DNA of 64,000 bases from Girardinichthys multiradiatus (GCF_021462225.1 NC_061802.1:5041859-5105858); one strand, 5' to 3'; shown: positions 11,931-25,670, numbered from the stretch's first letter. Notes: generated by a model not told the origin, from the sequence alone. Made by a program: numbers and translations.

Positions 11931-11961
11931 TATATATTCATATATATATATATATATATAT
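11931..11961. repeat. (TA)n microsatellite
   Basis: Run of alternating TA with one interruption (TATATATTCATATATA...), followed by a T-rich tail. Confidence 0.85.
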
Positions 11962-12118
11962 TTATTTTTATTTTTTTTCACAATATATAACCTCTATACC
12001 ATTTACCAATGTGCAACACTAAATACCTTTCAGACCTTTCTGTGTGCATTTTAACAAATGATTGTTAAGACGGAAAAATAAAGCTGTTGGGGCCATCTTA
12101 CTGCAGGAATGGACTGTA

Positions 12119-12136
12119 ACTACACCTCCCAGCATT
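12119..12136 (+). promoter_or_regulatory. ZNF143-like motif (candidate promoter element)
   Basis: ACTACACCTCCCAGCATT closely resembles the vertebrate ZNF143/SBF site (ACTACAATTCCCAGCATGC, from memory). The similarity continues into the following CATTGCC. A CRE-like TGATGTCA lies at 12149-12156. Such sites are typical of TATA-less vertebrate promoters. With the splice donor at 12353 they suggest a promoter with a non-coding first exon on the + strand. The motif could also be carried by a repeat. Confidence 0.4.
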
Positions 12137-12352
12137 CATTGCCGCTCTGATGTCATGGAACAGCGCACAAAGCTGACGGCTGGAGTTGGGGGTTCAAGCC
12201 ATAACTCCAGTTGTCGGAGTCAGTGGAAACACAACAGCTCTCAAGTGTACTAGGGCAAGATTGAGCGAAGTAGAGTGAGATTGAGCAGAGTAGAGTCGTG
12301 TGTTGCTGGAAAAGTGAATGGAAAAGAGTCATTAACTGCTCCGATCTTCTTG

Positions 12353-12358
12353 GTAAGT
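12353..12358 (+). other. Candidate 5' splice donor (GTAAGT)
   Basis: CTTCTTG|GTAAGT matches the consensus for a U1-dependent donor at every intron position shown. It lies about 220 bp downstream of the ZNF143-like motif. No acceptor or coding exon was identified, so this is a candidate only. Confidence 0.3.
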
Positions 12359-12493
12359 TTGTTCCTGGTCTGCTTATACAGGGCCATAGGTCACATGTGA
12401 ACCATGGTTTGTTATTTTTGTATGTGCAAAGTCACTAGGCCTCTTTGGTCAGCCTGCCTCCAGAGTCTCCATGGTAACCCACTGTTGTTCTAG

Positions 12494-12508
12494 CCCATAG
12501 GGGGCAGT
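12494..12508 (+). promoter_or_regulatory. Candidate CTCF site
   Basis: CCCATAGGGGGCAGT differs at two positions from the CTCF core form CCACTAGGGGGCAGT (consensus from memory). It lies about 135 bp downstream of the candidate splice donor at 12353. Confidence 0.3.
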
Positions 12509-12995
12509 AGTCTCACCTTCTGCGCTTTTTTGTTTGTTTGTTTGTTCGTTTTCTGTTTTACTAATTTACGATTACTTTTTGATGGGAAATGATATAGAAA
12601 TACAGAAGTCTGTTTGCAACCCAGCTGTAAGCTGAACTCTCCGAGGCTGAGACAACTCTCAGTGCCTCCTACTGTGGTTAAGATACTGACTGCCATTCAC
12701 AAGTCCATGGAAGCCCATTTTCAAAAATCCAAATCATACTTCAAGGCCTATGTTGATAATATGGGAAAATTATAAGCCATATTTCTGATTTGAAATTATT
12801 TTTCCAAATCTGCGGACAATGAATGACTGTCTCACTTTGTCACTGAAGGAAGAACAGTTCTAGTCTAAGACCAATGTGTGTGCACAGGGAGACAGAGGCC
12901 AGGGGGTGGTTCGCCTCAGCTTTGAAGCAGTTTCAGGTATCTGTAGACAGGGAGCCCTCAGCCTATAGCCAAGGATAACCTCCTCATTTACAGAA

Positions 12996-12996
<1 letters not shown>

Positions 12997-13054
<58 letters not shown>
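12997..13054. repeat. (TG)n microsatellite
   Basis: Uninterrupted TG run of about 58 bp. Confidence 0.95.
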
Positions 13055-13055
<1 letters not shown>

Positions 13056-13299
13056 AATGGTAGGTCTCAGGGGAGGTCTGTTGGTCACAGAGCTCTGTCT
13101 GATACTTGAAGGATGGTCATGTCTCCCTGCCTGGCAGCTCTACTTTCTACAATGATACTTTACAGAATACTATTCCAAAGTTCTTCATGCAGAATTTGTT
13201 CTTTCTGTGTTCAGTCGGCGTTACTGTACTGACCTTTGTATTGTTTTGGAATCATAAATCGCCTTGAAAATGTATTAATTTCCTTTAAACTATTTCAAA

Positions 13300-14190
13300 C
13301 TCTTTGGGACCATAAACTCATTGGGATTTTATGCGATAGACCATTATAAAGTATATTATAACTGTTAAGTGGAAAATGCATGTTTTTTAATATTTTACCA
13401 ATAGAAATCTGGAGTATGTGGCAAACATTTATATTTATCTCCCCTACATCCCATACCCATAAACAATTCAGTACAACCAACTGCCTTTAGAAGTCCCCTG
13501 AACATATATTGAACCTCTGTGAAGTCATGTACTCCACAAATCTGGCCTTTCTGGAAGAGAGGCAAAAAGAAAGCTATTGTTAGAGGAAAGTCAAAAAAAA
13601 GTCCTGTTTGCAGTTTGCAAAAGGAGACACGGCAAACATCTCCAACGAGATGTTCTGGTCAGATGAGATCAGAAACCTTTTGGTGGAGGAATGTTGAGGA
13701 AAAAGTAACCACGTCACCCTGAACCCACCATCTTCATAGGTAAATATGCAGTGGTAGCATCACACTGTGAGGGTGCTTTCTTCAACAGGAACAGGGAAAC
13801 TGGCCAGAGTTGATGGAAAGATGCATGGTGCTAAATTCAGGGTAATCCTGTGTGATATCCTGTTAGAGGTTAAGGATTTGAGTCTGGGTTGGAGGTTTAC
13901 CTTTCAGGAGGACAACAACTCTAAACGTACAGCTACAATAAAGTAGTTTAGGTCAGAGCACATTTGCGCCATGGCCTAGTCAAAGTCCAGACCTGAATCC
14001 AATTTAGAATTTGTAGTGAGGTTTTAAAATTGATGTAAACAGCATTCCCTTCTCTATCATACTGCTTCCTCTTTAGAACAACGCACTACTATTTATTAGT
14101 ATATTACTCACAATCACTATTGACATTTGTGGTTGTTTAAAGACAAAATGACAAAAAGTTAAAGGGTATAAAAACGTTTAAGAACTAGTG
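13300..14190 (+). mobile_element. Degraded Tc1-like transposon (CAGTGC family)
   Basis: Starts within the inner terminal repeat (TTGGGATTTTATGCGATAGA) and passes through most of the catalytic half of a fish Tc1 transposase gene. Recognisable pieces are ACTCCACAAATCTGGCCTTT at about 13531, AGGAGGACAACAACTCTAAA at about 13906 (the second Asp region) and GTCAAAGTCCAGACCTGAAT at about 13980 (leading to the final Glu). It ends with a decayed 3' terminal repeat to about 14185. Several frameshifts and stops; clearly dead. Confidence 0.7.
13519..14030 (+). pseudogene. Tc1-like transposase remnant (catalytic half)
   Basis: The frame 13519-13722 reads through the region just before the first catalytic Asp of the DDE domain, then shifts. 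The nucleotide sequence around 13906-13925 corresponds to the QQDN-type second Asp motif. The sequence near 13980-14005 corresponds to the SPDLNP-type motif before the final Glu, where a stop interrupts the frame. The N-terminal DNA-binding half is absent. Confidence 0.6.
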
Positions 14191-16699
14191 TATCAACATT
14201 TTTTGAAGAGCTGTCTTGTATGACCTTCCAACTTTGCAGGAAAAAGAAGATTTTGTGACATTGGTAGGTCTGCCATCATAAGTTACAAATATTTTTTTAG
14301 AATGTGTCAGTATTTGTTTCTCATTCTCATTCATTCTAGATTATGAAAATAATACATTTTGAAATACTGCAAAAACTGTTATTATGCCTTTCAAAATACC
14401 TTGTTAATTTCTGATAATCTGATCATTTGTTTTTGGCTTTATTAAGGAAATGGTTTCCTGGATGCTCGATGTGCAAAATAATGTTAAACAAATTTTACAT
14501 TTGTAGCTTTGCTGCAAGTAACATTTACTGTACATGAACAAAAAGCCATAGAGATAATATTACTAACAGTTGTGCTGCACAAATGCAGACATAGCCAAAT
14601 GTTGATATTTATAATGGCAGGAGAGACCGTTACGGCTAAATTATGCAAAAGGAGATTTTCAGGTTTAAGCCTGGCAACTGTCGTCTCTCACAGCTGTTTA
14701 GCTGAGTGGCTTTCCTGCCTGTCTCTGATCGTATAGATAGAAACATGGAGGCAATAACAAAACGCGGTTTTCTGCAGAAGCTAAACAATAAGGTACATCA
14801 AAATAAAAGGTGAAGGAAAAGCAAGTTCAGTTCTGCACGCAATTTTTTCATATTTGACATATTTGTCTTATATATTTGTTTTTACTTTAGCTCTGCTATT
14901 TCATAATATAGAATTATACTTCCCGTTTTTTAGTCGACATACACGTGTGTGTACTTCTATAATTACATGACTGCTTCGTTTATAAGGTATTTAGTTTAAA
15001 AAGTAGTGATATTAAAGAAAATAATTGTTTTTTTTTTCTACACACTTGCAAACTGTAAGAAGTGAAGTGAAATAGATAACTGGTCACCACACCCACACAT
15101 CCACACAACACATGTACCAATAGGAGGGGACAGCCTGAGGCAAGTCATTCAGTGGAGCAGGTGGAGCTGTTAACATTGCACCATATGGGGAATAACAATA
15201 CCTGCCAAAAACACATGAGAGTGACTCATCCTCTTTATTAAAGATCATTTAGACAAGTTTTAATGACATCTAGTGGCAAAGCTGTAGGTTACATTCATAT
15301 AAAAAATACTTTCTCTTGTCCTTCAAGTGTGTAAATCTATGGTGGAAAAACATTCTCCTCTCTAACCATAGTTGTTTTTTCTTCTTTTTCATTGTGGCTA
15401 AGCAAAGTCACCTGAAGCAACAACATGGCAATTAAGGACAGGTTGGGTATAATTCTTAGAAACCTGGTTTGATATTTAGTTTCCAGTTGGACAATGATCA
15501 TGTTTGCTGTTTCTGGTATAAAGATGACAGCCAAGTGTGTGTCACACTCTCCTCCCTTCATCCTCCTACACTATGTTGCGTTGGTGTGTTATAAACCTCC
15601 TCTCTGTACCTCCACCTCAGTCTTACTGCCCTGTCAGTGTGTTTGTTGCCATGAATGGGACTTAGTGTCAGACGCAGAGAACCAAGGCTTCTTACAGCAT
15701 GTTCTCACACACCCCTTTTCCCTCCCAAACCAAGCCGTATGTGTGTGTTTATGTGAGTGTGTGTCAGGTAAGTTAATGCGGCTCTGTCATCAAAAGCCTT
15801 ATCACAGTTGGACAGGATTCAGCTCTCCACCTCAGTGTCAACTTAACACACAAGCAAGCACACACTTAAAATAACACGACTTATGTCTTGGCACCTCATT
15901 ACTGTTTCCCCAAAGGTTAAAGCAGAGACAAACACCAGCAAACCTCATTTGGTTGCTCACCAAACGTGTCTGTGTGTATTTTTCAGCTGCTTGGACTGTG
16001 GATTACACTGGTATCAAGTTTGGAAAATGAACAGCCAAAATATTTTTTGAACCATGACAGCGATGTGATCCTTTTACTCCAAGAACTGTTGGATTAAATC
16101 GCAGCATTGAGTACAGTTTGTGCTTTCCATACCTTTAATAAGACAAGAAGAAAAACAGATAAGGCCCTCTCACATTGTTATTAGGTTAAAATGATCACTT
16201 AGCATAAATGGGATTTTGGGAGACCAAAATATAAAATTGGGTTCAAGGATCTATGCAGATGTTTATTTGGCAGTTTTGACTATGGGGCTACCCCATATTA
16301 GGAAAATGTGCCAAATGCAATACAGCTAGGTATTAACAATATAACCTGCAATAAATATTCAAATACGCAACAGTGTAAATGTCTTTCTGCTTTGGGTTCA
16401 TTGGAAACATGCAGTTTCTTAATGACTTCACGGCCTTACCTGTGATTTACTTTCTAAAACATTTTACGATGGATTATATCCTAAATCTTTGTGTTATTAA
16501 TTTTGTGCACACTGATTTTGTGATATTTGGTCTCCAAAGTGAACCATTTGAATCCCTGTTGAAAGGCAAGCTTTATGTGGTGTAAAAAACTGAGAACATT
16601 CTTTTTACTTGTTTTTTATTTAACTTACCTTTTTTAATTGAACCAAAAATACAAACTGCTGTGAGGGGAAACATTTTAAAAGGTTTCAAAAAGCAATTA
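14191..16699. other. No recognised gene
   Basis: No recognised family in any frame. 15265-15277 (GACATCTAGTGGC) is one mismatch from a minus-strand CTCF core, which is weak evidence. The open frame 15494-15874 is low-complexity Cys/Val-rich and not convincing. Confidence 0.4.
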
Positions 16700-17690
16700 C
16701 CTGGATACATAAGTGTGCACACCCTTAAACTAAAGCTTTACAGGCTGACGTCTTGATTCACTTTCAAAATTTGGTCTTTCTGTGGCATCTATCAGCATCC
16801 CAGACATTGACTTGGCAAGATTTCTCCACTCCACCAACATAAAGTTATTGAAATGTTTCATATTGTGAGGACATTTCTTGTCTACAGCTCTCTTCTGGTG
16901 ACCACACATATATCCTGTGGTTGTGGACTCTGGAAAGACCATTCCAAAACATAATTTTCTTCCTATGAAGCCATCCTTTTGTTAATTTAGATAGTCTGTG
17001 ACAAAAAATGTTTAAAATTTAACCCCCCTTGAAAAACAAACCAGTTCAATCTGACAAAAAGTCACCCCAGATAATAATGCTGCCACCACCATGTTTAAAT
17101 GTGGATATGACATTTTTCAGTGATGTGCAATGTTTTTTTGTCCTTAACAGCTTAAGGACTTTTTGTCCTAAAGTTGAAATTGGTTTCATCAAACCACAAC
17201 AAATTCTTCCAGAAGATTTTGCAAGATTTTTACAGGGCCTGAATATTTCATTTGGAGGAAAAAGCTTCTGTTTTTCAACCCTACTTATTAGTCCTGAAAT
17301 ACAGCGTATCCATGCAATCGTTGTCACACTGTCACATTAGAGCACAACCAATGCTTTCCAGAAAATCCTGTTAGCTCCTTTAGTTTTGCCATCAGCGCCT
17401 TGGCAGCCTTCCTGACCACTTTCATCTTGACTGGTTTTATGATCTCACTGTCTCATCTCTGTTTTTTAACTCTTCAACTGACTGATGCTTTTGCACCATC
17501 ATTTTGCACAGAAGTCCTTTGTAACTTCTCTGCAAACTATAGCTTTACTTACATGGCCCAAATGTCATGAAAATCCCACAGAATAGCTGATTCAATATTG
17601 GCAGGTGTGATCCTAACAAACCAGGTGCTGAAATTGAACCAAAAGGTTTTTCAACAAATTATTTAAGGGGTGCACTGGTGGTTTTCTGAC
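16700..17690 (-). mobile_element. Degraded Tc1-like transposon on the minus strand
   Basis: The ends carry short inverted matches, GTGCACACCCTTAAAC at 16715-16730 and its near complement ATTTAAGGGGTGCAC at 17661-17675. Between them the minus strand encodes scraps of a Tc1-like transposase. The clearest is FKHGGGSIIIWGDF at about 17060-17105, matching the VKHGGGSIMLWGCF-type motif between the first two catalytic Asp residues. A basic region reading KAAKALMAKLKEL lies near 17365-17405. Frames are broken throughout. Confidence 0.6.
17046..17327 (-). pseudogene. Tc1-like transposase fragment
   Basis: A 93-codon open piece on the minus strand. Its C-terminal end (residues about 75-90) contains KHGGGSIIIWG, a hallmark of the Tc1 catalytic core. 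The preceding residues keep only loose similarity, and the flanking transposase parts are in other frames. Non-functional. Confidence 0.55.
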
Positions 17691-18904
17691 AATTGTCCCC
17701 TAATAAATTTGTTTTTCCTTGTATTGTGGCGAATAAATGTCTGGAAATAGTTTTAAATGGTTTATCATCACAAACCTTGCATTTTAGCCAGGATGTGTAC
17801 TCGTTGTACATTTTTTCAAGACTACAATTATCACTTCTATCCTCTTAAATTCTCTGGGAGCAACATTTTTTTCTTTAACATGTTGGCTAACTTCAGCTAA
17901 TTTATCTAGAACATAGAGATTATTTCAGCCTCTTATTTGACAAATAGAAAGTACTATCTGTTTTACCCTTTACTGACAGGGGAGAACACTCAACAGTATC
18001 CAGCCTTAATCGTAACTATAATGTGTACCAAAGCAAGCCAGGCAGAACAATTAGAGTCACGTCAATGTTTGGCAGCTTATCGCAGAGCTTCTGCAGTCAA
18101 AGACAATTGGCATTATCTGTAAAACAAGTTATTACAGATACTTTTAACTTAAAGACGAGAAGAGGCAGAGCACACAGTCATGTACAAACACTTTCATACA
18201 CACAAGTTTATCTGTCAGGTCAAACCTATTATTAACCCCAAGGGCCTTGGTATTAAAGCTTTCCTCCTGTCAAACAAAACATCCTCCTGAAGAGAATAAC
18301 TACTGAAGACAGAGTCTGATAGCTTCTTAAAATGAAAAAGCCACATGAAAAAGATAAGTAAGCTATGATTGCCTCCTCCTACTCCTCCTTCTTCCCAGTG
18401 AAGGTGCGCACACCCCGGGGCACATGAGTAAAGGTTTGGTATCAGGTAAAGCCTGATTTTTGGCCACCATTCCTTTTGTCAGCGTTCTTTTATACGTCAT
18501 ATTAGTTACAGAGAGACAAAGGACAGATCGGACCAGCAGAAACCATGCACAGCCAAATGGAGAAGAAGGAAGGTTAGGTTTGAGTGGGAGACGGGGAAAG
18601 CGAGAACAGTCCTGATAATATCATGTTATTTTTCCATTGGGGTCAGTGGGGCAGGAAACCCTTGTGGCAAACACACAAACACTTCAAGAAAAAACATCAA
18701 GAAAAAAATGGTTCACTCAGAGGGAAATTCTCATAAAAGCTTGGGCTGCTGTCCTGTCCCAGAAAACAACAAGAATATACACATTGAAGTGATAATGTAA
18801 GTTTTTTTATTTTCTTATTTTATTGTTTTCATATATTTTTGCAAATGTATTGTACTTATGTCTCTTTTTATTCATCAACCTTCTATGACTGGAGGGCAAG
18901 AAAT
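17691..18904. other. No recognised gene
   Basis: AT-rich DNA with no recognised repeat or coding signature. Confidence 0.4.
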
Positions 18905-19260
18905 GAGCAACTCAGGTCAGTTTATTCACTTAACACCAGTTTACATCTCAAGCCATTTCACAATAAAATAGACTGAATTAATTTCTAGCTATGTAGGATG
19001 AAACTGGCCTAGATTTTATTCAGATCAGTCGAACTCATTCGAATTCAGTGACATCATACAGTCACAGTCAGATGCAGTTCTTGTCAAACTCAGTTGATGA
19101 TAAAATGCTAATTGGTCAAGAGATTTTGAGTAGTTGATTTTTAATCATTTCAAAGGGTTCATGGTGCCATATTTTCTAACAAGGTTTCTAGGGCCTCTGG
19201 ACAAGGAACAAGCCCACAGCATCACAGATCCTTCATCATCCCAAACAGTGAGCATGAGGA
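18905..19260 (-). repeat. Possible decayed L2 3' tail and Tc1-like scrap
   Basis: 18918-19060 loosely resembles the reverse complement of the fish L2 3' end (CAGTTTATTTATATAGCACC-type). 19195-19260 (CCACAGCATCACAGATCCTT) resembles a minus-strand Tc1-like segment seen in many fish. Both are too diverged for a firm call. Confidence 0.25.
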
Positions 19261-21410
19261 GCTTTTCCACATACTGTAATAATTCTCAGTATTTATTATC
19301 TTAGAACATTTTTGTACATCTTGTTTACCGTGCTTGCTAGCAAGATAAAATGGGTCAAAAAATATTTGTATAATGATCAATCATCACAAGTAAAGTGATT
19401 AATATACGTAGTTCAATCAGATAACTTTTTATTAGCCAATGTAGTATAATTTCGAGATTGTTCTCTATGCTCCGCTCTTACTCCATGGCCATGATGTTCA
19501 ACATGTTATGGAGTGATTAGCTCAACCTAAACATGTCTTCCATGTGTCAAGAGGTCATACGGGGGTCTCTGACCTCAGAGCCCAAGAGGGGCTGCTAGGG
19601 TGGTGAAGGTGCTGAAGTGAACCAAGGAGAAGCTTGCAGTAACAGCAGCAGGTAGGCAGGTAAGCAGCACATTAAATGCAGAGTCCAACAGGATGCTTTG
19701 CAGTTTAAATACCCGACCCAAATTATAAGCTTTGATTTATTCAGCAGTGATTTATTCAGTGTGTGAAAGATCACATGTGAAGCAGCAGCACATCTTGAGT
19801 CAATGGCGAAAACCAGCTTAGAGACAACAGCTTTTATCAACAATAAAAAACAACATTTCACCATTTTAGATTCACTGAGGAAGGAAAAGTAATTTACCAA
19901 ATGTAAGGAAAAATAACTTTGTTTGTTCGCAAAATTTATTTGTAGTTCCTGCTCAGTTAATGGTCAGTTAATGACTTCCAAATTGTACTAAAAAGGATAC
20001 ATCTGTCTTTGTAAAACAAGTTCTTTGAATGTTGATTTGGTGCTGCAAAAGAGATAAGATGTCCCTCCACCCAACCTCAGAATAAAGACATGGGAGCAAA
20101 GATTATTTGTTCAAAGACAGTTTAATAAGCAAAAACAACCTCTGCTACTCATTTATGCTTAAAAGGAGAACTAAAGTATTTTCGATACGAAACGTCACTC
20201 TGGTCTTGTTCCTCTCTCACTTGCAGCTGTCTCATTCTTATATGGTATTAAACCCATAAAGATGCCCATTGCAAACAGGTCATTAACATCTGTGCATTCC
20301 CATGGTGGACACGATCAAACATTCAGCCAATAAATTGATGAGGCCAATGCAAACTGCATTTAAAGCAAAGCAATTTCTTCACACAACATTGAAACGTGCG
20401 TCACATAAAAACATTCCCATCCGTGATTAACTGTGCAAGATTCAGGGCTTTGTAGAAAATATTTGTCATTTTTGCATCTCTAATTAAAATGCAGAAGCAC
20501 TTTCTGATCTGACTGAGAGGCAGACATCCTTGTAGACCCCCACTCAGTCACTCAAATACAAAAACAAGGATGAATTCAACAGCTTGGTCCTTGGTGACTC
20601 TGAGAGACAAATCTTCCATCTCCTGCTGGCAGCTTCAGCGAGCAGCAAGGTTACTCTTACATTCAGAGCCATCCAGCATGTTTTGATAAACACCACGGGT
20701 AAGCGACCTTGGTTGGCTGCCATTTTTCTCTACCTCATGCACTGAAGCTAACACGCACGCTCTATTTGTCTATTTAATTCAATCTTTCAGCACCCAAGAA
20801 AAAATATTGTGCATCTGTTTGTTCCCGACTTTTCCTGTCCACACCAATTTCTGTATTTTAAGCTAACGCAAACAGTTCCTTCCAAGACATTCAGCTGCTT
20901 CTCACCCCAGGATTGTCAAAAATCATTTAAACATTGTATTTTTTTCAACGTGCAAGATGCCATTTTACTTCTGCATCTTGCTGACAACAAACTATTTATA
21001 GCTTCCCAAACTGCCATCCAAAAGCTAAAAAAGTGGACATTTAAAAAGCAGGAGGGCCCCATTTCAAGTTAAAATCTCTTCTTATTCTCTATTTTTTAGC
21101 TAGGAGTTGAAACCAAATCTACCCGTTCTACTAGTTCTCAACCTCACAGAGTCATCCTAAAAAAGGGATCTTACCTGCAGGGGATATTTGGTTATGGTCT
21201 CACAAGGTCAATCTTGAAGGATTAAGGGACAAAGTGAAATGTTGCTAAAGGGGAATGTGAACAAGTTGAAATTGGTAAAAAGCTCTTTTTCTAACACAAG
21301 ACAGTTCTGATATGTCATACTACTGTGGCCATTGACAGTAAAGAGCATCAACAAAATAGCACAACTGGTCCTGGCACAGGGATTCCTTCAGCAGTACTTT
21401 TGGCAAAGAT
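19261..21410. other. No recognised gene
   Basis: No coding or repeat family recognised. Confidence 0.4.
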
Positions 21411-21475
21411 ATTTATCCATCCACCCATTTGCCTATACCCACATCTCCTTGCAGGGTCATGGGGGGCAAAATGAT
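21411..21475. repeat. Short dispersed fish repeat fragment
   Basis: ATCCATCCACCCATTTGCCT and TGCAGGGTCATGGGGGGCAA resemble the fish dispersed repeat written CATCCATCCATC...GCAGGGTCGCGGGGGGCTGG (from memory). Only about 60 bp remain. Confidence 0.4.
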
Positions 21476-24400
21476 TTGCAAAAGAAATACTAAATTAATG
21501 AAAAGTAGATCTACTAAGCACCAACAGCCAAAAAGATTAGTTCTTCAAGCAGACTGATCTTTGCTTCACCAGAAACTCCCCAAAGGAAACGTTCCCTGTA
21601 AAAACTAAGGATAGCTAAAAGCAATCAGGAAAAAGTGCTGGTGGTGACTTTCACTGAAAACTATTTACTTCCTAGATGTGTTTGCTATAAATGTTTTGTT
21701 TGCATTTATACTTTTCTATGTTTATCTGTTTTTTATGTTAAGTAACTGCAGAGTTTTATTTTGTTTTTCCTCCACACCTCCAGCAAACTCTGTGACTTTT
21801 TTTAAGATTGTTGAGGTGGGAGGCCATCCAAAACAACCACAAACCTGGGCCAAACATACTATCTGATCTCTTCTGCCATATAGTGATCTTCAGCATGTTT
21901 TGAATAGCTGCTGTGGCAAGGTTTTCCAAGCTTAGAAACAGGACTGTGAGAACAGGTCAAGACAGTCAGTCTTGTCCATAGAGAGATGACACACCATGAT
22001 CTGGACCACAGTAAGGCATTCTGCTTCTTTTGATAAAGTGGTTTTCTGGTGCTGGCAAAATGGACAAATTGATGGTGTTTAAGAAACATCAATTTGCTCC
22101 TGTTTTTCTCTCCTAAATTCTCAAATTCTTGGCCAAAAAACTCTTTTTTTAAACCCATGAGAGGGTGGTAATGTTTTGATAAAGGTTAAACCTTCATTCA
22201 ACCATCAGTTTAGATAATACTGTAAAACAAATTTTTGTAGTCAAAAAGCCCCCACCTCTTAGCTGTGGTGGTGGTCTGTGGAATTATCTGTCTGTTGTTT
22301 TTTTTTTTTTGTGTGTTTTTTTTTTTACTTGGTTAAATCATTAGGAGAAACACCTTAGTGTAGACGATATGTCAAAAATATTATATCATGACTGTTTTTA
22401 CTGTAAAATCATCTTCCTATCATGATTCTCCTGCAAGAAAAAATATTTCTAAACCAGTTGTATCAGTTTTGCCAAATTGTGTCAAGCACAACTGACATTT
22501 ATACTGTCAGCATATTTGAGAAGTATAATGTGTCTTGGGGTTTTTTCTGTAACTCAAAAATTAGAACACTGCTCGGGGAATGTCTAAACTTAATATAAAT
22601 ATAATATAGATAGGAATATATCAATATGAAAATGTTATATTATCTTTACTGTTTGCTAATTATGCAAAGTTATAAGTTTAATGTAGGCAGCAACACATTT
22701 TATTATAAGCAGTATTATTATTTTTTCACCTTCACCAACACACTGAGAATGTCAGAATCCTGAATACACAAGTGATTTGGATGGATTTTGAGACTGATTT
22801 TTAAATACTTTATAATGGTTTTAAGTACCTTTTCAACAGCTGCACTTGATTTATGATAAACTTTCATTGGAGTTTGATGAAGGAGAACTTTTCCAGTCAC
22901 AGATGCACATGTTGGCTTTTATGTCCCTTTAACTGAATCCAACCCCATATTGCAGTGATGAACAAGAGAAAAAAGTTTAATTACACCTGGATTTAACCGT
23001 TTGATGCAGACTCACTTCCTCTCCCCCGCAGCGCTCTCTGGTTTCAGTGCAGGTTAAGGTGGCATGAGAATGACCTGGCAGGTGGGGTCAGAGGTCTTAG
23101 GGTCAGGGCTACGCTCAGGTACTGGAGTCCTGTTACACATAATAAGACAGGAGAGGAGTCTTGTCACTCACTGTCAGCAGATCACAGCACTGATCCATAA
23201 CCTTCACCTATGTGACAAATCTCTCAGCGTTGCAACCTGCACCTCCACCAACCAGCAAACATTCAGGAATATGGATCAATATTAGGTTACTGACCTTGAG
23301 AGGATGACAGTAGAGATTCTGGTGAAACTTCATCTCCTTTAAAGATGCATGGAGAGGAAAAAACTGGATAGATAAAGACCATCAAAACCTTTTGTATGAA
23401 GTTATTTTATTTTTCACTTAAAAAAATGTTCGTCAGATATACAGCAAGTCTTGAAATCTTTACCTAATTGTGAACATAAGATATCTATAATGCAAATATT
23501 GTCAGAACATCTAAAATCACAGTAGGTTTAAAGTTAGTTTACAGTCAAATCCATCATTAAAGTTGTTCTATTACAGTATTTTGAATTGTAAGGTACAAGG
23601 TATTCCCATAACACAACATTTCTCCTTGTATGCACATGATGGCCATGCTAGAGCCTCCAAGCTCCCAGAAAGAAAACCAAATTTTACTAGAAGTTCGGCT
23701 GTCCTGGTGTAAAAGGAACGTTAACTTAGACAGAAAACACAACATGTTCTTAAAATATTATGGTAGTAGTGCTATACCTTTAATTTATTCAAAGACAAAA
23801 CTTCCTTTGTTTTGAGTCAAATTTGTCAAGGAGCTCATTTTCTTTTTGATATTTTTGATAAGATTCTGCAATGTCTCAAAATAAGCAGGATAGAAAATTT
23901 ATTTCTCAGACTAGAGGGCTTGCTTCTTTTTCTGGTCTATTATTTTGTCAGGTTGTGAACATATAACACTTTAGACCATGTTATGTGAATAAAATAACCC
24001 CAAACTGCTACTGTTAGATTTAAAGGGTTCCTTCTCCCAAACTCATCCTCTGTCTCCCTCTAGTGCTAACTGACCCCTGACTGATAGAAAATGTTTGATA
24101 TGCTCATAATTGTTACATGCAAGAAGATCCTGAGGAACGCATAGCGCAGGTCTCAAATTACTGTACATATTGTCACAGCAACAAGTTTCCCAAAACAAAT
24201 AAACAAAATCCTAATGGACAATAGTTGGAAAAAAGAATTATGAAGGCTGATTAGAATAGAAATTATTCATTATAATACATTATGATTTCCTTCTATGTTT
24301 GACCCGATGGGGACAAAATGAGCCAATCTGAGTTTACCTTATGTCCTCAAATGCCAACAAACAATTTAAATCAAAGAAACTCAGGATAGAATAAATGACT

Positions 24401-25670
24401 GTTGTGGAAACTGTGAACAGTCCTAGGACTTTTACTTTACGTAATTAAATGTTTTTTTTAAATTAAATTTACAGAATCTCATACAGATTTTCACTTTTAA
24501 CTTCAGCTTTGAATGATCACAAACAAATAGAACCAACTGAATATGTTGTAATCATTTATTGTTGTCAAATAATACAAATATTAAATAATAATAAATAATA
24601 AATATTAGGGCCCTATGATTTGTGTCATATGTTGTGGATTTTGACAAATAAAATAAACATTTCCAACCATTAGAATGATATTCACAGGGAGGAGGCACCC
24701 AAATCCTGACATGCAAAGCTAATTAAACTTAGCAAACTTGGCCCTCATCCACAGTTCCTATCCAGGACTAAGATGCACCTTTATTCAAGACTCCAGAAAT
24801 AAAAGAGACTCTAGAAATAAAAGAAATCCTGAAAGTCATGAGTGAGTAAGTAAAAATAGGACACAATCACACTAACTTAGACCTGTAATACGGATGAAAT
24901 GTAGCATATTTTAGGTTTCTGTGAATACTTCAAAGTAATAATTTAATACATTTTATTTAATCACATAAATTTTGTGTATTTTTACAATTGGAATTTCGAA
25001 TTTGTATGCATTATCCAAATGATTAGACGCCTCTTAAGTAAAAAATGTTTTACATTGTAAAGCATGTAGAATTTGGAAGAATAAAAATGGAAGAAAGTAA
25101 ATCGTCTGTAACTGCAGTAACTGCATTATACTTCCAAACTGATCCAGCAAAGAATGAAAACAAACATGCACTGACAGATAGTTACAGAGGTTATAGGTTT
25201 GTTGCTGGTTGAGCAGCTCCGACTAAGTTTGATTTATCTAGTCACCGAGTTCATTTAAACCGAGTTCATGTTAGCAGATCCAGACCTGAAGATCCACCTG
25301 AAGAGAGAATCAACAGTAAATGAGCCACGCGTGAACATTTTAATAACTTATCAAACATGTCAGTTCAGTTTTACATGCTAAGAGATTATCTTCGCATTCA
25401 AGCAGAACTAGCATCTCAACTATGCTTCAAAAGGTCTTATATTCTTTTCCATTTAGTGTATGGCACATTAACTACTTAAATTAAATCTATATGACCATTT
25501 GAAAACAAAATGCTGCCCACGCTGATCTGAACTGTCATATTTTGTCTGCATGTCAAGACTGACTTTGTCTATCTGAAAATAAAGCTTAGTATAAGGGCTT
25601 CAGAAACATTATAAGGAGCAAAGTTTTGTTGTTGGCTGTTCACACATGTCAAAGTATTTAATCCGAGAAC

